Shown: positions 17,194-24,920 of the stretch, piece after piece | Position numbering within the stretch: position 1 is the first letter of the stretch | How the letters are laid out: each line of letters begins with the position of its first letter | Assembly (NCBI RefSeq): GCF_038024065.1 | Contig: NZ_CP150667.1 | Span: 1,302,001 to 1,366,000 of the forward strand | Reading direction: 5' to 3' | Origin: Polaribacter sejongensis | GTDB taxonomy: Bacteria; Bacteroidota; Bacteroidia; Flavobacteriales; Flavobacteriaceae | Length of the DNA: 64,000 bases | Notes under the pieces: model-generated | Told to the model about the DNA's origin: nothing | Databases searched by the model: none | Seen by the model: only the letters and a program-made list of their open reading frames with translations | Program-made: the position numbers and the translations under genes

Positions 17194-17819
17194 TTAATTG
17201 CAATTTTAGTCATATTTATTTTTTTAGTGGTTAGCAATAGCGTTTCTACTACAGCCAAAAAGCAGTAATAAAAAAAACCAAAACTAATAGCCGTATGTGG
17301 TCTTTCCATAAACTCTCCACTTGCTGTTAAAGTTTCAAAATATCCAGACGAATTTAAAAATTCTTGTGTTAGTCCTAATTCTCCAAAAACACCATTTGAA
17401 AAAAGAGTGATAAAGATAAGTATAAAGTATAAAATTGCTGCCGAAATAGAAAACAGTATCGCTCTACTTCGTATCTGAATATCGACTTCTGAAAATGCAA
17501 AGCGCATTCTATTTAATACAACTAACAAGTATATAATTAATATATCATTGCCTTCCATTGCTGACGAAAATCCCCAGGCAAATAAACCATAAAAAGGCAC
17601 CAACAGAAACAAAGATAATCTTTTAGGCATAACAGCCATAAATACACCTGAATGTACCATTATAAACTCAAAAACCATTAAGATAGCCATTGAAGATATT
17701 TTAGAAACATCAGAAGCTTCTGGTTGAAACCAAATAACAGAAAATTGATAAGCAATAATAAGTTTCATTATTATGCCTGCATACTCAAAAGGTTTGTCGT
17801 ATTTTTTTAAAAAATTCAC
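17190..17819 (-). CDS. hypothetical membrane protein in the heme cluster
   Basis: 209 residues with about five hydrophobic segments (near 15-30, 43-62, 68-85, 94-104, 118-142 and 178-198). I do not recognise a family. It overlaps hemF by 4 bases and its start overlaps the stop of the EI24-like gene by 4 bases, so the three genes are almost certainly cotranscribed. A role in heme or envelope function can be suspected from position only. Confidence 0.7.
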   Translation of the reverse strand: MNFLKKYDKPFEYAGIIMKLIIAYQFSVIWFQPEASDVSKISSMAILMVFEFIMVHSGVFMAVMPKRLSLFLLVPFYGLFAWGFSSAMEGNDILIIYLLVVLNRMRFAFSEVDIQIRSRAILFSISAAILYFILIFITLFSNGVFGELGLTQEFLNSSGYFETLTASGEFMERPHTAISFGFFYYCFLAVVETLLLTTKKINMTKIAIK

Positions 17820-18562
17820 TTACTATTTTCGGTATTTAATAAGGCCACCGTTTTTACAGATGCAGCTGTTACAGAAAGTGGTAAAACGATAATGATTCCT
17901 ATAATTGGAATTAACATACAGAGCATAAAAACAATTCCATTACCAATAGCAAAACCTTTCTTTTTTCCTACAAAGTTGATGCTATCTTTATAATTAAAAT
18001 GTCTTTCTAAAGTATAATCCATATTTCCGAAACCGACATAATAAGCTTGTAATAAAAATAATAAAGCGGTAAAAACAATTCCTATTAAGGGAATAAAACT
18101 TAATAATAACAACGGAATCGTTAACATTAATTCTTTACTTATGTTTCTTAAACTAATTCTAATACCTCTAATTAATTGTTCTTGAAAGCTCGTTTTTCTG
18201 TGGTTGTCTTTTAAATCTCCAATGATATGAATTTCTATCTTTTCTGATACAGGACTCATAAATGGTGCTGATAAAGCCATTACAATATGCTTGTACAGTA
18301 AAAAACCAATAACCAAAACAAAGAGTCCTCCAATTACAGATGTAATGGTTGTAAATGTTTCTTTTCCCCAATCCCAAATCCAGATTTTAGCTAAAAAAGC
18401 ACCAATATTATCTGATAATCCGTAGGCTGTAAAACCAATAATTGTTGCCGTTACCACACTAATTACTATGGGAATTATAAAATATTTCCAAAGTTTTAAT
18501 TGAGATATTAAACCAAAAGAACCTGCGTAGGCACTAATACCTGAAAGTATATTTTTAATCAT
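17816..18562 (-). CDS. EI24/CysZ-like integral membrane protein
   Basis: 248 residues with four or more long hydrophobic segments and the pattern of the EI24 (formerly CysZ-like) family: an amphipathic N-terminus (GISAYAGSFGLISQLKLWKYFIIPI), paired helices near 30-50 and 65-95, then 150-180 and 210-235. CysZ proteins take up sulfate; most EI24 members in Bacteroidota have no assigned function. It is not near sulfate-assimilation genes here but between hemE and hemF. Family fairly sure, function not assigned. Confidence 0.8.
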   Translation of the reverse strand: MIKNILSGISAYAGSFGLISQLKLWKYFIIPIVISVVTATIIGFTAYGLSDNIGAFLAKIWIWDWGKETFTTITSVIGGLFVLVIGFLLYKHIVMALSAPFMSPVSEKIEIHIIGDLKDNHRKTSFQEQLIRGIRISLRNISKELMLTIPLLLLSFIPLIGIVFTALLFLLQAYYVGFGNMDYTLERHFNYKDSINFVGKKKGFAIGNGIVFMLCMLIPIIGIIIVLPLSVTAASVKTVALLNTENSK

Positions 18563-18582
18563 TAGCGTTGGCTTGCGTTAGC

Positions 18583-18678
18583 GATTGAAATGGCATCCTT
18601 TTTTAATGTCAGTTCGAGTAAATTTGCTTTTTTGCAAATTTGTATCGAGAACAAATTAAAAAAGATATAATGTAAAGC
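18583..18678 (+). repeat. structured intergenic repeat, copy 1 (hemE-EI24 spacer)
   Basis: Begins GATTGAAATGGCATCC and ends GATATAATGTAAAGC. The CCTTTTTT near the left end can pair with AAAAAAG near the right end, and an inner hairpin is formed by GTTCGAG-TAAATTTGC and GCAAATTTGTATCGAGAAC. Other copies lie at 24776-24850, 30648-30743 and, partial, 50951-51004. Confidence 0.75.
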
Positions 18679-18681
18679 GCG

Positions 18682-18709
18682 ACTTTGTGTTGTTTTTTCA
18701 ACACAAAGT
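18682..18709. repeat. 11-bp perfect hairpin abutting repeat copy 1
   Basis: ACTTTGTGTTG, six T, CAACACAAAGT. It sits between the repeat end and the sequence AACGCCCAAATA, which in copy 2 follows the repeat almost directly, so the hairpin looks like an insertion or an optional module. Confidence 0.7.
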
Positions 18710-18727
18710 AACGCCCAAATATTTATT

Positions 18728-19756
18728 TTATGAAGCTTTATACTCTTTTACCGCGTCTATAAATGCTTTTGCATTTTCTAACGGAATGTTAGGTAAAATA
18801 CCATGACCAAGGTTTACAACTAACTTGTCTTTACCAAATTCATTAATCATTTGATGTACCATTGTTTTAATAACTTCCGGTGGCGAAAACAATCTTGTAG
18901 GATCGAAATTACCTTGTAAAGTAATATTGCCTCCAGACAATTTACGGGCAGTTTTTGGAGAACACGTCCAATCTACACCTAAAGCCGAAGCGCCAGATTT
19001 AGACATCTCGTCTAAAGCAAACCAACAACCTTTACCAAAAGCAATTACCGGAGTACTATCTTTTAAAGCATCGATAATTTGCTGCATATATTGCCAAGAA
19101 AATTCTTGATAATCTACTGGAGATAACATTCCTCCCCAAGAATCAAAAACCTGAACGGCATCTACACCAGCTTCAACTTTTGCTTTTAAATACGCAATAG
19201 TTGTGTCTGTAATTTTTTGTAATAAAGAATGTGCTACCACAGGGTTTGTGAAACATAATTCTTTTGCTTTATCAAAGTTTTTAGAACCTTGTCCTTGTAC
19301 ACAATAACAAAGAATTGTCCAAGGTGAACCTGCAAAACCGATTAATGGCACTTCATCATTCAGCTTTTCTTTGGTTGCTTTAATAGCTTCCATAACATAG
19401 CCTAAAGTATCTTGAATATCTGGAACAATTACGGAATCTAAATCTTTTTGAGTACGAATTGGATTCGGTAAATAAGGTCCGAAATCTGGTTTCATTTCCA
19501 CATGAATATTCATTGCTTGTGGAATTACCAAGATATCTGAAAACAGAATTGCAGCATCCATTCCGTATCTACGAATTGGTTGCACCGTAATTTCTGATGC
19601 TAACTCTGGAGTTTGGCAACGTGTAAAAAAATCGTACTTTTTCTTGATTTCTTGAAATTCTGGTAAATATCTACCTGCTTGACGCATCATCCAAACTGGT
19701 GGACGGTCTACAGTTTCTCCTTTTAAAGCTCTTAAAAATAAATCGTTTTTTATCAT
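18728..19756 (-). CDS. hemE: uroporphyrinogen decarboxylase
   Basis: 342 residues, complete. It decarboxylates the four acetate side chains of uroporphyrinogen III to give coproporphyrinogen III. The signature [16 protein letters not shown] is near residues 19-34, with the substrate-binding [12 protein letters not shown] and the C-terminal NLGHGILP (near 314-321) also present. The start lies one base after the stop of the TrkA-type gene, so it is part of the same minus-strand unit. Confidence 0.97.
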   Translation of the reverse strand: MIKNDLFLRALKGETVDRPPVWMMRQAGRYLPEFQEIKKKYDFFTRCQTPELASEITVQPIRRYGMDAAILFSDILVIPQAMNIHVEMKPDFGPYLPNPIRTQKDLDSVIVPDIQDTLGYVMEAIKATKEKLNDEVPLIGFAGSPWTILCYCVQGQGSKNFDKAKELCFTNPVVAHSLLQKITDTTIAYLKAKVEAGVDAVQVFDSWGGMLSPVDYQEFSWQYMQQIIDALKDSTPVIAFGKGCWFALDEMSKSGASALGVDWTCSPKTARKLSGGNITLQGNFDPTRLFSPPEVIKTMVHQMINEFGKDKLVVNLGHGILPNIPLENAKAFIDAVKEYKAS

Positions 19757-19757
19757 C

Positions 19758-20474
19758 TTATATGTTTTTGTTACCTAGGTTGTATTCTTCTTCCCCTAAG
19801 CAGTAATTTTCTATATCTTTATTATTTCCATACACCACTAAAACGTCATTTTCCATCACTATGGTTTCTGAATTTACTCGCCCAATACTCTGTTTAACAC
19901 TATGTTTTTTACCCATAAAATTTCGTTCATATTTCTCACGAATAATAGTAATTAAGGTCAGTTGATATTTATTTGTGGTATCTAATTCTTTTAATGTTTT
20001 ACCAATAAAATCTTTTTTTGCTTTTACTTCTGAAATCGTAAAATTATCGTCCAATTGATAGTTTTCTAAAGTAGATTTAAAATTGATTTGCTTGGTTAAT
20101 CGGTTTGCTGAATCTTGTTCTGGATGTATAATAGCGTATACTCCCATCGCTTCGAGCACTGTATCATGAATAGAAGATAATGCACGACTGATAATTTTTA
20201 CATCACATAGTTTTTTTACAATTGCTGTGGTAATAATTGCGGCTCCTTCATTCTCCCCAATAGCAACAATAACCTTATCGGCATCTTTTAATGGTACCGC
20301 ATTGTAAGCTAGTTCATTGGTAGAATCCATACAAATGGCATGAGAAACTTGGTCTTTTAATAAGTTAATTTTCTCCATTTGTTTGTCTATAGCAATTACT
20401 TCGTTGCCAGTTTCGGTTAGCCTTAATGCGAGTGCGTGTCCAAAATTTCCAAGTCCAATAACTATTATTTTCAT
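19758..20474 (-). CDS. TrkA/KtrA-type potassium channel regulatory protein
   Basis: 238 residues. N-terminal RCK (TrkA-N) Rossmann domain with the nucleotide-binding motif [13 protein letters not shown] (6-18) and an acidic residue at the end of the second strand (VIAIDK). The C-terminal ~75 residues form a TrkA-C domain ([22 protein letters not shown]). One RCK domain per chain fits the KtrA type rather than the double-domain TrkA. It gates the neighbouring membrane subunit in response to nucleotides. It lies 35 bases downstream of that gene and 1 base upstream of hemE. Confidence 0.92.
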   Translation of the reverse strand: MKIIVIGLGNFGHALALRLTETGNEVIAIDKQMEKINLLKDQVSHAICMDSTNELAYNAVPLKDADKVIVAIGENEGAAIITTAIVKKLCDVKIISRALSSIHDTVLEAMGVYAIIHPEQDSANRLTKQINFKSTLENYQLDDNFTISEVKAKKDFIGKTLKELDTTNKYQLTLITIIREKYERNFMGKKHSVKQSIGRVNSETIVMENDVLVVYGNNKDIENYCLGEEEYNLGNKNI

Positions 20475-20509
20475 TTGTATAAATTTATTTAATTCGTTAT
20501 AAACTAGCC

Positions 20510-22261
20510 TTAGTTAATTAAAATATTTTCTTTTGGATATTCATAAAATTGATGATTGATTTGTCGTAATAAACCAATCATTAAATTGAGCATTCCTATT
20601 CTACCTATAAACATGACCAAAATGATAACGTATTTGCTAGACTCTGTTAATATGGGCGTAAAATTTAAGCTTAATCCAACGGTACTATATGCCGAAAAAC
20701 ATTCAAAAATAACAGATAATATTGGAGTGTCTTTGGGTTCAAAAATTAATAAAGCCAGAATAGCAGTTCCAATTACAATAAGCGAGATACATAAAATTGC
20801 AAAGGCTCTACTTGTTGATTCTGATGAAATCCGTTTTCCAAATATTTCTGTACGACTTTTACCTCTAGAAACCGTAAAAATATTTAATGTTGCTAATGCA
20901 ATAGTGCTTGTTTTTACACCACCTCCTGTTGATGCAGGAGAGGCTCCAACCCACATTAAAAATATTACAAACAATAATGATGGCACAGTCATTTGGCTAT
21001 AATCTATCACATTAAACCCAGCTGTTCTAGGACTTACCGAATTAAACGCAGCATTTGTGAGTTTACCTACAATTGTAGTATGCTCTAGCATCGTATTATT
21101 ATATTCTGAAATAAAGAAAAACACCCACCCCGTAACAAGCAAGATAGCCGTAGTATAGATTACAATTTTTGTATTTAATGTAATAATTGGCACGCGTTTA
21201 TGTATCGTATTTTTTTGAAATAACTCTATAACCGATATTTTAATTTTTTTGTAGAAATTAAATATAATATTGTGCCCTAAACCACCAAAAATAATAAGCA
21301 TCATAATAACCCATTGAAAGCTATAATTAAAACGGATACTTTCTTGAAATAATCCAGAAGGAATAATAGAAAAACCGGCATTACAAAATGCTGAAATAGA
21401 ATGAAATACAGAAAAGAACAACTTGTTTTTAATTACCATATTATCTGCCACTGAAAAATAGATAAATACCGCACCAATTAGTTCTAAAACAACCGTAAAG
21501 GCAACTACATTCAATGCCGCTCTAAAAACATCTTTCAATCCTTCTTGAGCAAGAAAATCGCGTGTATTTAAACCTTCTTTAAAGGAAGAACTTCCTCTAA
21601 AAAAAAAAGCAAAAAATGAGGTAAAAGTCAAAATCCCTAACCCACCTAATTGAATTAAAACCAATATAATAGATTGTCCTATCGTGGTAAAATCATGACT
21701 GGTATCTAAAACAGCTAAACCCGTAACACAAACCGAACTTGTAGCCGTAAAAAGAGCATTTGTAAATGTTATTCCATTAGAGGTAGCACTTGGTAGCATC
21801 AATAAGAATGCTCCTAAAACAGCTAAAATGAAAAAACTCCCTACAAATACAATAGCAGGGTTAAAGTAAACTTCATAAATGTAGCGAACTAAAACAAGTA
21901 ACCTTAAAAGAAAGTATAAAATAAGCCCAAACTCTAGAGTTGGTTTTATTTTCTGTAAGATAAAATGATAATCATTATTAAAATGAACAACAGAAACAAC
22001 AATAGAAATAATAAGTAAAACAGCAATAATTGCAATGTTTACTAATGCAATATTCTTGGTTTTCTTATATTTTCCAGCAAAAAACTTAATGGCGTTAAAC
22101 ACCAATAATGCGGTAGATAAAACGATTAATCCAAAAACATGTGGTGATGTAAAGTTATCTGCATGATCGTAACCAAAATCAAAAACAATAAAAAACAATA
22201 CAATAATATCGAAAAACCGATAAATGTAATTTAGTAATGATTGTTTTCTTAATTTAGGCAT
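20510..22261 (-). CDS. Trk/Ktr-type potassium transporter membrane subunit
   Basis: 583 residues with a TrkH/KtrB core of four membrane-pore-membrane units. Pore regions recognisable by their context are SVCVTGLAVLD, SISAFCNAGFS, FNSVSPRTAGFN and SAYSTVGLSLNF, each with the filter Gly. The N-terminal ~150 residues add about four extra membrane helices, so it is longer than a minimal KtrB. It forms a sodium- or proton-coupled potassium uptake system with the adjacent RCK protein. The pair is inserted in the heme cluster between hemL and hemE with short spacers, so it shares the transcript. Confidence 0.93.
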   Translation of the reverse strand: MPKLRKQSLLNYIYRFFDIIVLFFIVFDFGYDHADNFTSPHVFGLIVLSTALLVFNAIKFFAGKYKKTKNIALVNIAIIAVLLIISIVVSVVHFNNDYHFILQKIKPTLEFGLILYFLLRLLVLVRYIYEVYFNPAIVFVGSFFILAVLGAFLLMLPSATSNGITFTNALFTATSSVCVTGLAVLDTSHDFTTIGQSIILVLIQLGGLGILTFTSFFAFFFRGSSSFKEGLNTRDFLAQEGLKDVFRAALNVVAFTVVLELIGAVFIYFSVADNMVIKNKLFFSVFHSISAFCNAGFSIIPSGLFQESIRFNYSFQWVIMMLIIFGGLGHNIIFNFYKKIKISVIELFQKNTIHKRVPIITLNTKIVIYTTAILLVTGWVFFFISEYNNTMLEHTTIVGKLTNAAFNSVSPRTAGFNVIDYSQMTVPSLLFVIFLMWVGASPASTGGGVKTSTIALATLNIFTVSRGKSRTEIFGKRISSESTSRAFAILCISLIVIGTAILALLIFEPKDTPILSVIFECFSAYSTVGLSLNFTPILTESSKYVIILVMFIGRIGMLNLMIGLLRQINHQFYEYPKENILIN

Positions 22262-22269
22262 TTTAATAC

Positions 22270-23562
22270 TTAATTACTTTCTGCAACCTTTTTCATTCCT
22301 GCATCAATAGCTTTACTTATTTTCTTAATATCCTTGTCTGATAAAGCTGATGATAAAAACCATGCTTCAAACTGACTTGGAGGTAAGAAAACTCCGTTTC
22401 TAATCATTTCCCAGAAAAACACTGCAAACTTTTTAGTATCTGATAATTGTGCTTCTACAAAGTTGGTAACTTCACTATTTACAAAGAAAGGATTTAACAT
22501 AGAACCAAATCTATTTACTGTTAAAGCTACATTGTATTTCTTAGCCGTTTCTAATAAAATTACTTCTAAAATAGCACCAGTTTCTTCAAATTGTTTATAC
22601 GGATTTTGCTTTTTCAGTTCCGTTAAAGTTGCAATTCCACCTGCCATTGCAATTGGATTTCCACTTAACGTTCCTGCTTGATACATTCCGCCTAAAGGCG
22701 CAACTTCTTGCATAATTTCTTCTCTTGCTCCGTAAGCTCCTACGGGGAAACCTCCACCAATAACTTTACCTAAACACGTAATATCTGCTTCTACGCCTAA
22801 TAATTCTTGCGCTCCACCAAACTTAGAACGGAAACCTGTCATTACCTCATCTACAATTAATAAGGCTCCTTTAGATTCTAAGTATTTTTTTAATTCTACT
22901 AAGAAATTATCTTCAGGAACAACAACTCCCATATTACCTGCAATTGGTTCAATAATTACTCCTGCAATATTGTCGTCGTTTTCAAAATGTTTTTTTACAC
23001 TTTCTAAATCGTTATAATTAGAAATTAATGTGTTCTTAACAGCTCCTTCAGGAACTCCTTTAGAACCGGGTAAACTTAAAGTCATTAAACCAGAACCTGC
23101 AGCGACTAATAACGCATCTTGATGCCCATGGTAACAACCTGCAAATTTTATAATTTTATCTTTTCCGGTAAATGCTCTTGCCAAACGGATTCCGCTTAAA
23201 ACAGCTTCTGTACCAGAATTTACAAAACGGACTTTATCCATTCCTGGAAAAGCATCACAAACTATTTTTGCTAATTTTATTTCGTTTTCTGTTGATGCAC
23301 CAAAAGAATATCCTTTTTGTAATGCTTTTTCAACAGCTTTTTGTACTTTTTTATGTCTGTGACCTAAAATCATTGGCCCGTAAGAAAGTACTAAATCTAT
23401 ATATTTATTACCATCAACATCGGTAATTTTAGTTCCTTTTGCTTTTTTGATAAACAACGGATTTCCTCCAACTGATGAAAAGGCTCTTACAGGAGAATTT
23501 ACCGCTCCAACAAGATTTTTTAATCCTTTTTTATATAATTTTTCTGATTTCTTGAATTCCAT
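22270..23562 (-). CDS. hemL: glutamate-1-semialdehyde 2,1-aminomutase
   Basis: 430 residues, a fold-type I PLP enzyme that makes 5-aminolevulinate from glutamate-1-semialdehyde, the last step of the C5 route. Family segments: SPVRAFSSVGG (near 24-34), FVNSGTEAVLSGIRLAR, GCYHGHQDALL, the aspartate in IVDEVMTGFR, and the PLP lysine in CLGKVIGGGFPVGAYG. Complete. It follows hemB on the minus strand after an 80-base spacer that holds a palindromic repeat. Confidence 0.97.
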   Translation of the reverse strand: MEFKKSEKLYKKGLKNLVGAVNSPVRAFSSVGGNPLFIKKAKGTKITDVDGNKYIDLVLSYGPMILGHRHKKVQKAVEKALQKGYSFGASTENEIKLAKIVCDAFPGMDKVRFVNSGTEAVLSGIRLARAFTGKDKIIKFAGCYHGHQDALLVAAGSGLMTLSLPGSKGVPEGAVKNTLISNYNDLESVKKHFENDDNIAGVIIEPIAGNMGVVVPEDNFLVELKKYLESKGALLIVDEVMTGFRSKFGGAQELLGVEADITCLGKVIGGGFPVGAYGAREEIMQEVAPLGGMYQAGTLSGNPIAMAGGIATLTELKKQNPYKQFEETGAILEVILLETAKKYNVALTVNRFGSMLNPFFVNSEVTNFVEAQLSDTKKFAVFFWEMIRNGVFLPPSQFEAWFLSSALSDKDIKKISKAIDAGMKKVAESN

Positions 23563-23576
23563 TTTTCTAGATTTTT

Positions 23577-23634
23577 GTCTGGTCGAGCGCAGTCGAGACC
23601 TTTATAAAACCTCTCGACTGCGCTCGAGGTGACA
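23577..23634. repeat. palindromic CTCGACTGCGCTCGA repeat, copy 1 (hemB-hemL spacer)
   Basis: Arms GGTCGAGCGCAGTCGAGA and TCTCGACTGCGCTCGAGG flank an AT-rich loop, with TGTC and GACA at the outer ends. The long GC-rich stem stands out in this AT-rich genome. A second copy is at 24622-24684. Confidence 0.85.
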
Positions 23635-23642
23635 TTGTAACT

Positions 23643-24608
23643 TTATTTTCTCAACAGTACTCTTGCTGCTTCTTTAGCAAAATACGTAATAATAATATCA
23701 GCTCCTGCTCTTTTCATAGACAGTAAGCTTTCCATCATTACTTTTTCACCATCAATCCAACCTTTTTCTGCCGCGGCTTTTACCATTGCATATTCCCCAC
23801 TTACATTGTAACATGCAATCGGACGGTCGAAATTGTTTTTTAAATCTCTAATAATATCTAAATAAGACAATGCTGGTTTTACCATTAAGATATCAGCTCC
23901 TTCTTGATCGTCAAAAGTTGCTTCACGCATTCCCTCGTCTCTGTTTGCAGGATCCATTTGATAGGTTCTTCTGTCTCCAAAGGTTGGTGCAGAATCTGCA
24001 GCATCTCTAAAAGGACCGTAAAAAGCCGATGAATATTTTACAGCATACGCCATAATTGGTAAGTCTACAAAGCCTGTATTGTCTAAAGACTGACGAATCA
24101 TATCAATCGTTCCGTCCATCATTCCAGATGGCGCAACCATATCTACACCTGCTTTTGCATGCGATATAACTTGTTTAGCAATATTGACTAACGTAGCGTC
24201 ATTATCTACATCATTGTCATGAATAATTCCGCAATGACCGTGAGAAGTATATTCACAAAAACAAACGTCTGTAATTACATATAAACTTGGGTAGTTTTTC
24301 TTGATAAAACGAATTGCTTGTTGCATAATTCCGTTATCATTCCAAGTTTCTGTTCCTTCATCATCTTTTGTAGATGGAATTCCGAATAACAAAACAGCAG
24401 GAATATTTAATTCAACCACCTCATCTAATTCTTTAGAAATCCGATCTAAAGAAAAACGTTTGATTCCTGGCATAGAAACAATTTCAGTTTCTATATTTTC
24501 TCCTTCTTCAATAAAAAGTGGATAAATAAAATCGTCTACAGATACTTTAGTTTCTCTAACTAATCTTCTAATTCCTTCTGTTTTTCTTAATCTACGAGTT
24601 CTAAACAT
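23643..24608 (-). CDS. hemB: porphobilinogen synthase (delta-aminolevulinic acid dehydratase)
   Basis: 321 residues from the ATG at 24608. It condenses two 5-aminolevulinate molecules to porphobilinogen. The zinc-site cysteines are present in [14 protein letters not shown] (near residues 116-129), so a zinc-dependent form is likely. The two Schiff-base lysines are in [14 protein letters not shown] (near 190) and [10 protein letters not shown] (near 245). Complete. The spacers on both sides carry the palindromic CTCGACTGCGCTCGA repeat. Confidence 0.97.
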   Translation of the reverse strand: MFRTRRLRKTEGIRRLVRETKVSVDDFIYPLFIEEGENIETEIVSMPGIKRFSLDRISKELDEVVELNIPAVLLFGIPSTKDDEGTETWNDNGIMQQAIRFIKKNYPSLYVITDVCFCEYTSHGHCGIIHDNDVDNDATLVNIAKQVISHAKAGVDMVAPSGMMDGTIDMIRQSLDNTGFVDLPIMAYAVKYSSAFYGPFRDAADSAPTFGDRRTYQMDPANRDEGMREATFDDQEGADILMVKPALSYLDIIRDLKNNFDRPIACYNVSGEYAMVKAAAEKGWIDGEKVMMESLLSMKRAGADIIITYFAKEAARVLLRK

Positions 24609-24621
24609 CAATTTTTACTTA

Positions 24622-24684
24622 TGTCAGGTCGAGCGCAGTCGAGACCTAATTTATAAAAAACTCTCGACTGCGCTCGAGGAGACA
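24622..24684. repeat. palindromic CTCGACTGCGCTCGA repeat, copy 2 (upstream of hemB)
   Basis: Same element as 23577-23634: TGTCAGGTCGAGCGCAGTCG at the left, CTCGACTGCGCTCGAGG then GACA at the right, and a different AT-rich loop. Confidence 0.85.
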
Positions 24685-24696
24685 TTCTTTATTATT

Positions 24697-24723
24697 TTGA
24701 ATAATACAAGTTCACCAATTCTA
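24697..24723 (-). pseudogene. duplicated fragment of the hemC-hemD 3' end
   Basis: 27 bases identical to 24926-24952, the last codons of the hemC-hemD fusion. Read on the minus strand it encodes ELVNLYYS-like residues, then a lysine codon and a stop, but nothing matching the gene upstream of it. It is a remnant of a duplication or recombination, not a gene. It lies between the palindromic repeat at 24622-24684 and the structured repeat at 24776-24850. Confidence 0.75.
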
Positions 24724-24775
24724 CAAGGATTTAAAAAACTTGCAGAATATTTGTAAACTTGTAATATGCATTAGA

Positions 24776-24850
24776 GATTGAAACCTTTCGACTTCCCTCA
24801 ACACAGGCTTCTTCCTTTTTTCTTATTCGAAAAAAGATATAGTGTAAAGC
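24776..24850 (+). repeat. structured intergenic repeat, copy 2 (hemCD-hemB spacer)
   Basis: Begins GATTGAAA and ends AAAAAAGATATAGTGTAAAGC, matching the ends of the copy at 18583-18678. The middle is shorter and diverged, but CCTTTTTT and AAAAAAG can still pair around CTTATTCG. The sequence AACGCCCAAATA after it is shared with the right flank of copy 1. Confidence 0.7.
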
Positions 24851-24920
24851 CCATTAAAACGCCCAAATAATTATCTTTTTTAATACCTATAAATTTATAT
24901 CCCTTGCAGGAAATACGTCT

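Noticed and set aside
18583-18678. Structured repeat as a rho-independent terminator only
   Set aside because: Its length, conserved ends and near-identical copies elsewhere go beyond a terminator, although it might also stop transcription.
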